Translations under genes and position numbers: made by a program
Part shown: positions 1 through 10,600 of the stretch, one piece after another
Position numbering within the stretch: position 1 is the first letter of the stretch
Layout: the number at the start of each line of letters is the position of its first letter
Origin: Dermatobacter hominis
Lineage (GTDB): Bacteria > Actinomycetota > Acidimicrobiia > Acidimicrobiales > Microtrichaceae
DNA length: 64,000 nt
Reading direction: 5' to 3'
Assembly: GCF_020715685.1 (NCBI RefSeq)
Contig: NZ_CP085840.1
Location: 3,472,001-3,536,000 of the forward strand
Notes under the pieces: model-generated
Told to the model about the DNA's origin: nothing
What the model saw: the letters and a program-made list of their open reading frames with translations, nothing else
Databases searched by the model: none

Positions 1-15
1 CCACGAGGTGCCCAG

Positions 16-777
16 ATGCCGGAACTGCAGCCGAACCAGTTCGTCGACCGGGCGACCGCCGAGCTCGAGCGGCTGGTGTCCGAGGCCCGCGACGGCGCCC
101 GCAGCGCCGAGGACCTCGTGGCCGGATCGATCGAGAACCTGCAACAGCTCGTCGAGGACCTGGTGTCCTGGGTGACCGAGCAGATCGATGACGTGCGCAC
201 GCAGGCCGACGAGCAGCGCAGCCGGTTCGAGTCGCAGGTGAGCGATCTGCTCGGGACGGTCACCAAGCCCGCCAAGCGCGCCGCGGGTCAGGGCCGCAAG
301 GCGGCGGGGCAGGGCCGCAAGGCGGCGAGTCGCGCCGCGGACCGCGCCGGCGATGCTGCCAACCGGGCGGCGTCGACCGCCTCGGGTGCGGCGGCCAGCG
401 CGGCCTCGACGGCGAGGGATGCGGCGAGCTCGGCGGTCGACGTGGCGTCGTCCGCCGTCGGCGCGGTGCGCGAGGCATCACCGCTGCCGACGGGTCGCAC
501 CTCCACGGCGAGGACGGCACCCGCCACCCCGCAGGCCCCGACGCCGTCGACGGGCGGCTCGCCCGCCTCCCCGAAGAAGGCGGCGGCGAAGCAGCCCGCC
601 AAGAAGCGGGCGACGAAGAAGGCCGCGGCCAAGAAGGCGCCGGCGAAGAAGGCGCCGGCCAAGAAGCGGGCAGCGAAGAAGGCGTCGGCCACGAAGCGCG
701 CCACCAAGAAGGCGCCGGCCAAGAAGCGCGCCACCAAGAAGGCGTCGCCCCGGACCTCCTCGTCCTCCGGGTCGTAG
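16..777 (+). CDS. Histone H1-like Lys/Ala-tail protein
   Basis: 253 residues. The first ~80 are charged and helical, probably a coiled coil rich in Glu, Gln and Leu. Residues ~85-150 are Ala-rich with repeated [10 protein letters not shown]-type units. From ~185 to the end there are tandem [13 protein letters not shown] repeats like the tails of eukaryotic histone H1, mycobacterial HupB and other actinobacterial DNA-binding proteins. Such tails bind DNA non-specifically, so a nucleoid-associated role is likely. No HU fold or other catalytic domain is visible. The start follows GAGGTGCC a few bases upstream, an acceptable ribosome-binding site. Low-complexity composition makes family assignment uncertain; a phasin-like or polyhydroxyalkanoate-granule protein with a KKA tail is the main alternative. 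Confidence 0.7.
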   Translation: MPELQPNQFVDRATAELERLVSEARDGARSAEDLVAGSIENLQQLVEDLVSWVTEQIDDVRTQADEQRSRFESQVSDLLGTVTKPAKRAAGQGRKAAGQGRKAASRAADRAGDAANRAASTASGAAASAASTARDAASSAVDVASSAVGAVREASPLPTGRTSTARTAPATPQAPTPSTGGSPASPKKAAAKQPAKKRATKKAAAKKAPAKKAPAKKRAAKKASATKRATKKAPAKKRATKKASPRTSSSSGS

Positions 778-864
778 ACCGGCGTCCGCCGGGACGGCGG
801 CGTCGCACGCCGTTCTCAACCGGCTCTCACCCTCCTCTCACCCTTCCCCTCCACCCTCTGGGGC

Positions 865-1278
865 ATGGATGAAGCGGGTCGGAAGGCCGCACGGCGACGG
901 GCGATCATCTCGTTCGTCGCCGCCGGCGTGCTGGTGGTCGTGAGCATCGTGGGGCTGATCGCGGTCGATCGTCGCCACCACCGGTGGGACCGGCCAGGTC
1001 TCGAGCGCATCGAGGAGCGCCTCGACGACGGGGCCCGGCGGTTCCCCGGCGCCCCGGGCCGCCAGGACGGCGATGACGACGGTCCTCGGGGTGGCGACCG
1101 CGAGTCCCGGCCGGCCGTGCCCGACAAACCGGGACGCGGGCCCCGCCAGCAGGACGGCGGCGCGCAGTCCCGACCCGACGGGTCGGACCGCGGCGGCTCG
1201 GACGGCGGCGACTCGACGTCGAGCACGACGACGTCCACGAGCACGACGACCACGGCGCCCGGCGCCGGCGGGATCTGA
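865..1278 (+). CDS. Small single-pass membrane protein, unknown
   Basis: 137 residues. A short basic N-terminus (KAARRRA) precedes one hydrophobic segment at ~12-33, followed by a long hydrophilic part rich in Arg, Asp, Gly and Pro. It ends in a Ser/Thr tract (STSSTTTSTSTTTT) typical of actinobacterial extracytoplasmic linkers. I do not recognise a family. It lies 9 bases before the next small membrane protein and is probably cotranscribed with it. Orientation N-in, C-out follows from the positive residues before the membrane segment. Confidence 0.6.
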   Translation: MDEAGRKAARRRAIISFVAAGVLVVVSIVGLIAVDRRHHRWDRPGLERIEERLDDGARRFPGAPGRQDGDDDGPRGGDRESRPAVPDKPGRGPRQQDGGAQSRPDGSDRGGSDGGDSTSSTTTSTSTTTTAPGAGGI

Positions 1279-1287
1279 GGAGGAGCG

Positions 1288-1731
1288 ATGTTCGCACCAG
1301 GCGTGTTCATCTTCGGCGTGTTGATCCCTCTCGCGGTGGTGGCGTTGATCGCCTACGGCGTGTGGGAGCTGGCCCGGTCCCGGCAGGAGCCCGCGGTGGT
1401 CGGCGGCGTGGCGAGCGGCCCGGTCGCCTCGGCCAGCGCTCGGACGATCCTCGACGAGCGCTTCGCCCGCGGCGAGGTCGACGCGGACGAGTACGTGCGG
1501 CGCCGGGCGCTGCTCGACGGCACCGTGCCCTCGCCGCCGGTCGACGGCACCCTCTCGACGCCGCCCGCCGGAGCGACGGTCGTCGACGCGACCGAGACCG
1601 GTCCGATCGAGGCGCCCGCCGCCCCGGTCGCGACCGCCGCTCCGATCGCGCCGGGCGAGGCGCCGACGGCCGAGGTGCGCGCCGGCGACGTGCCGTCCGA
1701 CGAGGTGCCGCCGCGGGCCGACCCGGCCTGA
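1288..1731 (+). CDS. Membrane protein with SHOCT-like motif
   Basis: 147 residues with an N-terminal transmembrane segment at ~5-27 (VFIFGVLIPLAVVALIAYG). The motif ARTILDERFARGEVDADEY at ~50-68 matches the SHOCT short C-terminal domain (ILDERFARGEIDEEEY-type), common in small actinobacterial membrane proteins and thought to mediate oligomerisation. The tail is Pro/Ala/Glu-rich and disordered. The start follows GAGGAGCG, a clear Shine-Dalgarno. It forms a two-gene unit with the preceding membrane protein. Confidence 0.7.
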   Translation: MFAPGVFIFGVLIPLAVVALIAYGVWELARSRQEPAVVGGVASGPVASASARTILDERFARGEVDADEYVRRRALLDGTVPSPPVDGTLSTPPAGATVVDATETGPIEAPAAPVATAAPIAPGEAPTAEVRAGDVPSDEVPPRADPA

Positions 1732-1840
1732 CCGGCCTGGCCTGACCGGCGGCGCCGGCCGTGCCGGCTTCACCCGACGCCCAGCGGTCGATCCCCGAGT
1801 TCGCCGTGGACCGTCGGCGTGGTCCCATCGGGTCCGGCGG

Positions 1841-1846
1841 TAGGTT
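1841..1846 (+). promoter_or_regulatory. -10 element, leaderless-type promoter
   Basis: TAGGTT lies 6 bases before the ATG of the alpha/beta hydrolase and no Shine-Dalgarno intervenes. This fits the actinobacterial TANNNT box feeding a leaderless mRNA. Confidence 0.5.
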
Positions 1847-1852
1847 GCGGGC

Positions 1853-2740
1853 ATGGCTGACCTCGGCGAGCCCCCGGACTGGCTCCGTCGCTCGCTCGGC
1901 ATCGAGCCCGAGCAGCGGACCGTCCAGGTCGACGGCTGCGAGATCAACCTGCTGGTGTGGGGCGAACCCGGCAAGCCGGGGATCGTGTTGGTCCACGGCG
2001 GCGCCGCGCACGCCCGGTGGTGGTCGCCGATCGCGCCGCTGATCGGCGACTACCGCGTCGTCGCCCTCGACCTGTCGGGTCACGGCGACAGCGGGCGCCG
2101 ACCCGAGTACGAGGTCGGCTCGTGGGCGAACGAGGTGCTGGCCGCGGGGGAGTCGGTCGAGGCCGACGGGCCGCCGGTGGTGGTCGGCCACTCGATGGGC
2201 GGGTTCGTGGCCGTGGCGACCGCCGTCGCCGGCGGGGACCGCGTCGCCGGGACGATCGTGCTCGACTCACCGATGGTCGAGGACGACCCCGAGGTCGAGG
2301 CCGCCCGGATCGGCGCCGCCTTCGGCGTCCCCAAGCGGTACCCGTCGATGGACGTGGCGATCAGCCGGTTCCGCACCGTCCCTGCCCAGGACCACTACGA
2401 CCCGTTCATCCTCGACTACGTGTCGCGACACTCGCTCCGCCAGGTGGGCGACGAGTGGGAGTGGAAGTTCGACCCGATGCTCTTCAAGGCGATCAGTCGC
2501 AACGCCGCGGCGGAGCAGCTGCCGAAGATCGGGACCCGGGTCGCACTGCTGCGGTCCGAGTTCGGACTGGTCACGCCCGAGATCGGCCAGATCATCTACG
2601 ACAACCTCGGACGGGTCGCACCCGTCGTCGAGCTGCCGCTCTCCGGGCACCACATGATGCTGGACCAGCCCCTGATCCTCCTGACCGCGCTGCGGGCGCT
2701 GCTCGCGGACTGGGAGCACTCCGTCCCGGTCCGGCGCTGA
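1853..2740 (+). CDS. Alpha/beta-fold hydrolase
   Basis: 295 residues, usual length for the family. The oxyanion-hole motif HGG is at ~50 (VLVHGGAAHARWW). The nucleophile elbow GHSMG at ~109-113 gives Ser111 as nucleophile, and the C-terminal SGHHMM at ~268 supplies the catalytic His. An Asp after strand 6 or 7 (for example within VLDSPMVEDD or RSEFGL) would complete the triad. No signal peptide, so cytoplasmic. Substrate cannot be read from sequence; esterases, epoxide hydrolases and C-C hydrolases all share this layout. The downstream NTF2-like gene starts 12 bases after the stop, so the two may be cotranscribed. Confidence 0.85.
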   Translation: MADLGEPPDWLRRSLGIEPEQRTVQVDGCEINLLVWGEPGKPGIVLVHGGAAHARWWSPIAPLIGDYRVVALDLSGHGDSGRRPEYEVGSWANEVLAAGESVEADGPPVVVGHSMGGFVAVATAVAGGDRVAGTIVLDSPMVEDDPEVEAARIGAAFGVPKRYPSMDVAISRFRTVPAQDHYDPFILDYVSRHSLRQVGDEWEWKFDPMLFKAISRNAAAEQLPKIGTRVALLRSEFGLVTPEIGQIIYDNLGRVAPVVELPLSGHHMMLDQPLILLTALRALLADWEHSVPVRR

Positions 2741-2752
2741 GCGAGCCGGACC

Positions 2753-3025
2753 GTGGTCGAGCCGTCGCCGACACCCGACCCCGTGCAGGAGCGGGAGTTC
2801 GCGGTCGAGTCCGTGCTCACCCTGTTCCGAGCGGGCGAGCGGGACCTCCTCCGACTTGCGTTGCACCCGTACCTGCACTGGACGACGCCGGAGGGCGGTA
2901 CGATCCGGGGCCGGACGAAGGTGCTCGAGCTGCTCGACGGTCGGGCAGAGCTCGACGCGCCGGAGTCGGCCGAGCTGCGGGACGGCCAGGTCTACCGGTG
3001 GCGCGAGCTCCCTCAGGAAGGTTGA
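2753..3025 (+). CDS. Small NTF2/SnoaL-like protein
   Basis: 90 residues from a GTG start. The pattern FAVESVLTLFRAGERDLLRLALHPYLHWTTPEGGTIRGR is like the first half of an NTF2-like (SnoaL/DUF4440) fold: helix, cone-forming strand with HW, then a strand ending in G-R. Typical members have 110-150 residues, so this one is short and may be a minimal or C-terminally truncated form. It sits between the hydrolase and the tRNA. No catalytic residue can be assigned. Confidence 0.5.
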   Translation: MVEPSPTPDPVQEREFAVESVLTLFRAGERDLLRLALHPYLHWTTPEGGTIRGRTKVLELLDGRAELDAPESAELRDGQVYRWRELPQEG

Positions 3026-3085
3026 CGGCCGGCGCGGATCCGACTGGCCGCGCTCCGATCCGCCGCACTATCGTGACCGGCACGC

Positions 3086-3166
<81 letters not shown>

Positions 3167-3176
3167 AAACCCTTGC

Positions 3177-3202
3177 AACGGCAGGCCTCCGGGCCTGCCG
3201 TT
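3177..3202 (+). terminator. tRNA terminator hairpin, copy 1
   Basis: Perfect 11-bp stem (AACGGCAGGCC with its complement) around a TCCG loop, directly after the tRNA. Near-identical hairpins recur at 14196-14220 and 15995-16020. Confidence 0.8.
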
Positions 3203-3281
3203 CGGGTTCAGGGGGTGTCGCGAGCGGCCGTTTTCTTCCATTTTTTCTTCCATTTGCGCCGAATCGTGTCGCGGGGCTTCC

Positions 3282-3306
3282 GGAGTTGCCACGATCTGAT
3301 GGACAC
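3282..3306 (+). repeat. IS left inverted repeat
   Basis: Begins GGAGTTGCCACGATCT; matches the complement of 4525-4549 at 23 of 25 positions. Confidence 0.85.
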
Positions 3307-3427
3307 CTGATTCTGGGGAGGACCCCAGAGGAGGGAGGCCCGGAAGGGTCGTCCAGCGAAGTACCCGACCGAGTTCCGTCGGGAGGCCATCGAGCTCGTT
3401 CGTAGCTCGGGACGACCGGTTGCGGAG

Positions 3428-3640
3428 GTGGCCCGGTCGCTCGATATCGCCGAGGGCACCTTGTGGAACTGGGTGAAGGCCGACCGCGAGGCCTGCGAAC
3501 GCCACGCCGACCCGGACGCGCTGAGCGAGTCCGAACGCGAGGAGCTGAAGCGTCTCCGCAAGGAGAACGCCCAGCAGCGCCTGGACATGGAGATCCTGCG
3601 GAAGGCCGCAGCGTTTTTCGCCAGGGAGACGAACCGGTGA
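3428..3640 (+). CDS. IS3 OrfA transposase subunit (start uncertain)
   Basis: From the GTG at 3428 it gives 70 residues: VARSLDIAEGTLWNWVK is the end of the OrfA helix-turn-helix and LKRLRKENAQQRLDMEILRKA is the leucine-zipper region. The same frame is open from 3311 and encodes the usual OrfA N-terminus (GRPAKYPTEFRREAIELVR) from about 3347. That part has no ATG, GTG or TTG in frame before 3428. A GAG at 3335 lies next to the GCC-CGG-AAG expected after the start, so the start codon may be lost or non-canonical. The start at 3428 removes half of the helix-turn-helix. OrfA binds the terminal repeats. Confidence 0.7.
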   Translation: MARSLDIAEGTLWNWVKADREACERHADPDALSESEREELKRLRKENAQQRLDMEILRKAAAFFARETNR

Positions 3641-4509
3641 CCGGCTTCCGGTTCGTCGACGAGCACCAAGCCGAGTACCGCATCTCTGATCTGTGCCGTG
3701 TCGCCGGGGTGGCCCGGTCGGGCTTCTACGCCTGGTCGACCCGCGAGCCGTCACCTCGAGCGGTCGCGAACGCCGAGCTGCTCACCGAGATCCGCGCGAT
3801 CCACACGACGTCTCGCGGAACCTACGGGGCGCCACGCGTGTGCGGGCAACTGCGCCGCAACGGCATCCACGTGTCGCGACATCGTGTCGCTCGGCTCATG
3901 GCAGCCAACGGCCTCGTCGGCGTGCATGGTCGACGCCGCTGGCGGCGCGGCACCCACCCCGAGACGGTCACCTCGCAGGACCTGCTGCAACGCGACTTCA
4001 CCGCCCCCGCCTCCGATCTGCGCTGGGTCGCCGACATCAGCGAGTTCCGCTGCTGCGACGGCAAGCTCTACCTCGCCGGCATCTTGGACCTCCACGACAA
4101 GACCGTCGTCGGCTGGTCGATGAGCGAACGCCAGACCACCGACCTCGTCGTCGCCGCACTCGTCATGGCCCTCGGCCGACGTGAACCCTCCGACGAGCTG
4201 CTGCACCACGCCGATCACGGATGCCAATACACCTCGGTCGAGTTCACCAACCGCCTCGCGGACTGGGGCCTTCGAGCGAGCCACGGATCCGTCGGCGACT
4301 GCTTCGACAACGCCGCGATGGAATCGTTCTGGGCGACACTCAAGCGGGAGATCCGCCACCTCCACGGCGCATGGGAAGAGCTCACCCGATCCCAGCTGCG
4401 CACGATCCTCTTCGACTACATCGAGGTCTTCTACAACCGCTCACGCCACCAGCAGCGCCTCGGAGACCGCACCCCCGCCGAGACCTACGCTGCGACCCGA
4501 GCAGCCTGA
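3637..4509 (+). CDS. IS3 OrfB transposase (DDE integrase)
   Basis: 290 residues from a GTG that overlaps the orfA stop by 4 bases (GTGA), suggesting translational coupling; IS3 elements often also make OrfAB by -1 frameshift. HTH_21-like region ~25-85 (TYGAPRVCGQLRRNGI), then an rve catalytic core. First Asp is in WVADISEF, second in HHADHGCQYTS, and the Glu in AAMESFWATLKRE, so the DDE triad is complete. The C-terminal FYNRSRHQQRLGDRTPAE motif is typical. It appears intact. Confidence 0.92.
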   Translation: MTGFRFVDEHQAEYRISDLCRVAGVARSGFYAWSTREPSPRAVANAELLTEIRAIHTTSRGTYGAPRVCGQLRRNGIHVSRHRVARLMAANGLVGVHGRRRWRRGTHPETVTSQDLLQRDFTAPASDLRWVADISEFRCCDGKLYLAGILDLHDKTVVGWSMSERQTTDLVVAALVMALGRREPSDELLHHADHGCQYTSVEFTNRLADWGLRASHGSVGDCFDNAAMESFWATLKREIRHLHGAWEELTRSQLRTILFDYIEVFYNRSRHQQRLGDRTPAETYAATRAA

Positions 4510-4524
4510 TCTGTCACAACCACG

Positions 4525-4549
4525 TGTCCACGAGATCGTGGCAACTCCA
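4525..4549 (-). repeat. IS right inverted repeat
   Basis: Complement begins GGAGTTGCCACGATCT, then CG where the left repeat has GA. Confidence 0.85.
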
Positions 4550-4642
4550 CCACGACCCGTCTTGTGGTGAGCCGTTGAACCTTGATCGCGGACTGTTGCC
4601 CGGTTATGTTCCGCCTGGCTGTTGCCGGGGAGGGCAGGGAGC

Positions 4643-7600
4643 ATGGGGTTTCGCGTAGCTGCGACCGACGGTACGTACGCGTTCGTCGGAGGACCGCGAG
4701 GGCTAAGGCGGCTCGCTCAAGGATTCCGGCGGTTTGGATGGCTCGGGGTTGCGCTACTGATCGCCGCCGCTGGCTCGTTGCTCGGACCAGAGGCGCTTTC
4801 AAGTGCGGATCCATCGCAGCCCGTCACGGTGGCCCGTCTGGTTTCGTGGGATGACCGCGGTTACGTGTCCCCTGACGGGGATGGCTACGACGACGCTGTG
4901 TCGTCTTCGTACTGTCTCTCTGAGGCTGCGAACGTCACTATTCGGGTCGTTCCTGCTGGTGGCGGGTCCGCTGTTCGGACCCTGACGACGTCGTCGCCAC
5001 GTCCCGCGACGCCGTCGTTCGACCCCTGCTACTCGGGTTCACAGTGGCAGTGGACGTGGGACGGCAGGGGTGCAGACGGGACTGCGGTTGCTGATGGCCG
5101 GTACCGGGTCGAGGTGACGGCGGTTGACGCGCAGGGCGACAGCGGGTCCGCTGGCTTCCTGGTCGAGGTCGACCGGGGAGCGGTCGGGACCGTCGAGTCT
5201 CCCCAGGCCACATCGACGCTGTCGGGAACGGTGGAAGTTAGGTTTGCGCCCGGGTCTGGCAGGACGGTGACCGGTGTGTGGGTCAACGTCGTGGGTTCTC
5301 TTGCCGCAGCGGGTGATGGCAAGTGGCGATCGAACTGGGACACCACGACGAGCCTCGATGGGCCGGCGACCCTCGAGACTTACGTCTCCTTCCTGGACTC
5401 GTTCGGAGCAGGTCGAACGCGTCGAGTTTCTGTTCCCGTCGGGATCGACAACGCGTCGGTGCGGCCGGTCGTGGTGTCGCCGTGGGGGTGGACCAACCGG
5501 GGTTTCTCGCCTGACGGGGATGGGTCCGAGGACACGATCGCAGGGTCCTACTGCCTGTCCGAGCCGGCGAACGTCACCGTGTCAGTCGTCCCGGACGGTG
5601 GCGGAGCGCCAGTGCGCACCATCGAGTCCGATGTCTCGAAGCCGGGTGCCGGTTGCTCATGGTGGTCCGTGCCCACCTGGTCCTGGGACGGCCTGACCGA
5701 CTCCGGGACGGTCGCCGACGATGGCCGGTATCGGGTGGTCCTCTCGGCTATTGACGCTCAAGGGCAAAGCGGGTCCAGCGAGTTCCTGACCGAGGTCGAC
5801 ACAGCCCCGGTCGGGATCCTCGAGACGCCCGTGGCTGGTGCGACTGTGTCGGGGTCCGTCGAGATCGTCTTCAATCCGTCTCCGGGCCGCGACGTCCAGT
5901 CAGTCTCTGCTCCGGCGGTCATGACCGAGGGCGCAGACGGGAAGTGGCGCGGCAGCTGGGATGCGTCGGCATCGCTCGACGGGGCGGTGGAGCTCGGCGT
6001 CACCGTGAACTACCCGGACAGCTTCGGCCAGTGGCGCTCCAAGTCGTACCGGGTGCCGGTCACGGTGGACAACGCAGCGACGCAACCCGTCGCCGTCACC
6101 AAGTACGGGTGGTCAGACCGGGGCTTCTCGCCGAACGGTGACGGGTACGACGAAAACATATCCGCCTCCTACTGTCTGTCGGAGTCGGCGGACGTCACGG
6201 TCACCGTGGTCCCCGACCAAGGCGGGTCACCGGTCCGGACCATCGAGTCGGACATCGCTCGCTTCGGTTCACCGTCGTGTTACTGGTGGAACAACCAGAG
6301 CTGGTACTGGGATGGCCTGACCGACTCAGGCGCGACCGCCCCGTCCGGCCGATACCGAATCGTCGTGTCGGCCAAGGACGCTCAGGGGGAAGTCGGGGAG
6401 GCGGAGTTCCGCACCGAAGCCCGTAGCACGCCGGTCGGTTCCATCGAGGCACCCGCGAGCGGGGAAACCCTGGCCGGAACGGTGCCGATCCGCTTCCGGC
6501 CTGCGGCCGACGTGAACCTGGTGTCGGTCACCCTGCCCTCGGGTACGCCAGCGAGTGTCCAGCCGGACGGCACCTGGGCTGGAAACTGGGACACCACGGG
6601 CACCGCCGACGGCCCCGCCTCGGCCGAGGTCTACGTGACCTACCGCGACTCGTTCGGCCAGGACCGGCCCGCCCGAGCGGGCCAGCCGGTCACCATCGAC
6701 AACGCCTCCGTGAACCCGGTCGCTATCTCTCAGTACGGGTGGACCAACCGCGGGTTCACCCCTGACGACGACGGCTACGACGAAGCCATCGCCGGGTCGT
6801 ACTGCCTGTCCGAGCCCGCAAGCGTGACGGTGTCGGTCATCCCCGACGGGGGAGGTACGGCGATTCGGACGATCGAGACCGACGTGGCCCGCACCGGTGG
6901 ACCCTCCTGCTACTGGTGGTCCAGCCAGCAATGGGGCTGGGACGGCAAGACAAACCTTGGAACGATTGCCCCGGAGGGCCGCTATCGGGTCCGCGTGTCC
7001 GCCTTGGACGCTCAAGGTGATGTCGGCCAGACAGAGTTCTCCACAGAGGTGATCACCTCGCCCATGGGCACGATCGAGGCGCCAACCAGTGGGGCGAACG
7101 TCTCGGGGATCGTCGAGCTTCGGTTCCGATCGGCGACGGGCCGTACCGTCACCGCCGCGTCCGGGCCGTCCGGGGTGCTTTCCGGCCCCGGCCCGGACGC
7201 AATCTGGGCCGGCGACTGGGATACCACCGCGACAGCGGACGGCCCGACGTCGGTCGACGTGTACGTCACCGGAGTCGACTCCTTCGGGCAGAGCCTCACG
7301 GCAAGAGTCGGAACACCGGTGACCATCGATAACGCGACCGGTCGACCGGTCGAGGTGACCAAGTACGGCTGGAACAACCGAGGCTTCACCCCGGACGGAG
7401 ACGAGTACGACCCATCCATCTCGGGCTCCTACTGCCTCTCGGAACCGGCAAACGTAACGGTTTCCGTCACCCCCGAAGCCGGAGGATCAGCCGTCCGGAC
7501 AATCGAGTCCGACGTTTCCCGGCCGGGCGGTCCGGGCTGCTTCTGGTGGAATCACCAGCAGTGGTCCTGGGATGGCCTGACCGACGCAGGAACCGTCGCT

Positions 7601-10600
7601 ACTGACGGTCGCTATCGCGTCGTGGTCTCAGCGACAGATGCACAGAACGACGGTAGCGAGGCGGTCTTCCTCACCGAGGTCCACACCGCACCCGTCGGGG
7701 CCATCGAGTCCCCGACCAGCGGCGCGACCGTCGCGGGACTCGCTCGTCTCGCCTTCCGCCCTTCCGCGAACGAGCAGGTCGAGCAGGTCGACTTCTGCTT
7801 CACCTCGGGACAATGTGCGACCGGGTTCAACTCCGGTTCCGACGGCGTGTGGCGAACCTCGATCCTCACGGGCCTTGTGCCGCCCGGCCCCAACGTCGTC
7901 TCGTCCCAGGTCCTCACCAGGGACAGCTTCGGCACCTCTATCTGGCGTCGCGTCTTCCCATCCGTCGACGTCGTCGTCGACAACACTGCGATCCCGCTCG
8001 ACCTCACCGTCACACCCGGCTCTGGCGTTGCGCCGCTCGACACCACCCTGACGTTCACGACCTCTGACCCCGGAGGCCAGGAGCTCTCGTACGTCGTGAA
8101 CTGGGGCGACGGCAGCCCGACGCTGAGCGGTTCCGTGGCGAACCCGTATCCGACGGTCTCGCTCGCACACACCTACAACACGCCGGGCCAGTACCAGCCC
8201 CGGGTCACCGTCACCAACGGAGCCGGAGGATCGGCGCAGCGCTCGGCCGTGGTCGTCGCCCAGACCACCCCGAACACCGCACCCCGCGTGACGTTCGCGG
8301 CCGCCCCGGGCGCGGGCTCCGCCCCGTTGCCCGTCACGTTCTCCGCAACGGCGAACGATCCAGACGGTGATGCGCTGACCTACACCGTCGACTTCGGCGA
8401 CGGCACCCAACCCGAGGCCGGAACCGGCGTGCCGCCAACCACCGTCACCCACACGTACGCCGGCGCAGGCACCTACAACGCGCGCCTCTCCGTCAGCGAC
8501 GGAACCGCGACCACCGTCAAGGTCGCAAAGGTCACCGTCGGTCTCGCCGAGCCCCTCTCTGCCCGAGCTGGTGACGACCGTGCTGTCCTCGCCGGCGACC
8601 AGGTCACATTCGATGGTGGCGATTCCCGGCCGTCGGTCGGCATCACCTCCTACGAGTGGGACTTCGGTGACGGAACAACGGCGACAGAGGCCCGGACCAC
8701 CCACGCGTACGCACAACCCGGCACCTATACCGCCCGCCTCACCGTTCGCTCCGGGAACCAGAGCGCCACCGACACCACGGTGGTGACCGTCACCAACCCG
8801 CCACCGGAACCCGGCCTCCGGGTGAACATCACCACCGGCGGCAACCCACTGGCCGGGGCCGAGGCCATCGTCATCCGGCCCGACGGAACCCGTCTGACCG
8901 CCGTGTCCGGCACCGACGGTCGGGCCGTACTCCAGGGCCTGAACGATGGACCGGTGACCGTCTACGTCTGGGGCGACGGCTACCAGCCAAGAGCGGTACA
9001 GGCCACGATTCAGGGCGGATCAGGGTCAGTTGACGTGAGCCTTGCATCAGGTGAGGTCGGCGCCGCCACGCTCGAGTCCCGTCGGCTCACGCTCGAAGAG
9101 ATCATCGAGAAGGGTATCGACGTCGCCGATCCCGAGAACCAGAACGTCTACGAGGCCACCATCAACCTGTTCTTCGTTCCGATCGACGAAGAGCAGCCGA
9201 TCCAAGAGCAGGTGCGTGTATTCGTTACGCCCGAAGGCGTTTCGTGCGCGTCTGACTGTGGCGGTGGTGGTGGCGGCGGCTGGGGCGTTGGCGGCGGGTT
9301 CCCCGTGTTTACGAGTGGTGGATACAGGTTCAGCCCGTCAGTCCAGTACGTGGAGGGCCAGCCGGTCATCCAGTGGCTCGTGATTCCCGTGAAGGCCAGC
9401 TGGCTCAAGGAGTTCTTCGACGTCAAGCTCGTCGTCCAGAACTTCACCGGCGCCTTCGCTTTCACGGAAGGAACAGCACAACTCAATCTCCCGTCAGGGC
9501 TCAGCCTTGCGCCCACTGCCGAACCTCAGAGCCTTCAGGTCGACGTGGCCGACATTGCAGCGAACAGCTCCAAGGACGTGATCTGGACGGTGCGAGGGGA
9601 CGTCGAAGGCGAGTACGACCTGTCGGCGTCATACAGCGGCATCGTGGACCCGATTGGTAAGCCGGTCTTCCTCCAGGCGCTCACCCCGACGCCTCTGAAG
9701 GTGTGGGGCGGATCAGCGGTGAAGATGATCGTCGAGGTCGACGACAAGATCCACCGGTGGGGTCCTTACGAGATCTGGGTCACGCTCGAGAACGTCTCCG
9801 ACATCGACATCTACAACGCGGAGGTCGAACTCAAGGACAGGCCACCGGATGCCCCCGAGTGGCAGGCCGAGTACCTCATCGACCCATTGGCGGACCTGAC
9901 GAGCTTTACGCCGAAGCTGCCTGCACACGGGCGGTTCACCGCCAAGTACACAGTCTTCGCCGGCGTCGGCAACGACGAGGTGCAGAACCTCAAACTCGTT
10001 CTCTCACAGAGCTTCATCCAAAGAACCGGCGGCAACGTCAACATCCAGACCGAACTCCGGGAGAAGACCTCCGAGGTCTACCAGGCCTTCGACAACCTGA
10101 ACGTCGAGGTCGATGCCGGCGAGGGCCGTGGCGACGACCGCGCCGTCCTCAGCTGGGTCGGCCCTGCAGCACCCGACGGGCTGACCGTGTCCGGGTACCA
10201 GGTCCTCGCAGGCGATCTCCGTAGCCGGGCCGGCAACTGGCGCCTCATTGGGGAGGTCTCCGAGGACGGCGATGGACAGAACGAGTTCTCGGTCCCGTCG
10301 ACCGACCGCTCACTCGGCCGGTACTTCATCGTGCGCACGGTGTTCAGCGACGGATCCCAACGGGTGTTCCACAACCTGGCCACGGGCCCGGCCCGGTACC
10401 TCTCGCTCGGCGACTCCTACTCGTCGGGCGAGGGCCTGCCGGCCTTCGATGTCGGAACCGCTTCGGACGTCACGCCGGTGCCGGACAATCTCAAGGAGCA
10501 GTACCCGTACGACAACAAGTGTCACCGGTCGAACGGTTCCTATGGCCGACTGATCTCCAGGGACGATGACCTGCCGGTACTCATGGAACCGGCCGAGTTC

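Larger units (their letters stand above)
3282..4549 (+). mobile_element. IS3-family insertion sequence
   Basis: About 1,268 bp bounded by 25-bp inverted repeats (3282-3306 and 4525-4549) that differ at two positions. It contains overlapping orfA and orfB of the IS3 type. Flanking trinucleotides (TCC left, ACC right) do not form a clean target duplication, so the insertion may be old or rearranged. A truncated, inverted relative of its right end lies at 15730-15862. Confidence 0.9.

Noticed and set aside
571-777. Tandem DNA repeat or minisatellite in the first gene
   Set aside because: The repeats are codon-level AAG/GCG runs for the KKA tail, irregular in length, and explained by the protein.
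260-808. Minus-strand Arg/Pro/Ser-rich frames over the first gene
   Set aside because: Produced by the complement of Lys/Ala codon repeats.
3260-3280. Remnant of an integrase end beside attL, with a similar short stretch after attR (ATCGTGTCGC)
   Set aside because: Only about 10 shared bases and a weak minus-strand similarity; not enough to call a gene.
4846-7990. CRISPR-like or tandem DNA repeat array
   Set aside because: The ~630-bp periodicity is that of diverged protein repeats; no short identical repeats with unique spacers. No CRISPR array or cas gene is seen in the window.
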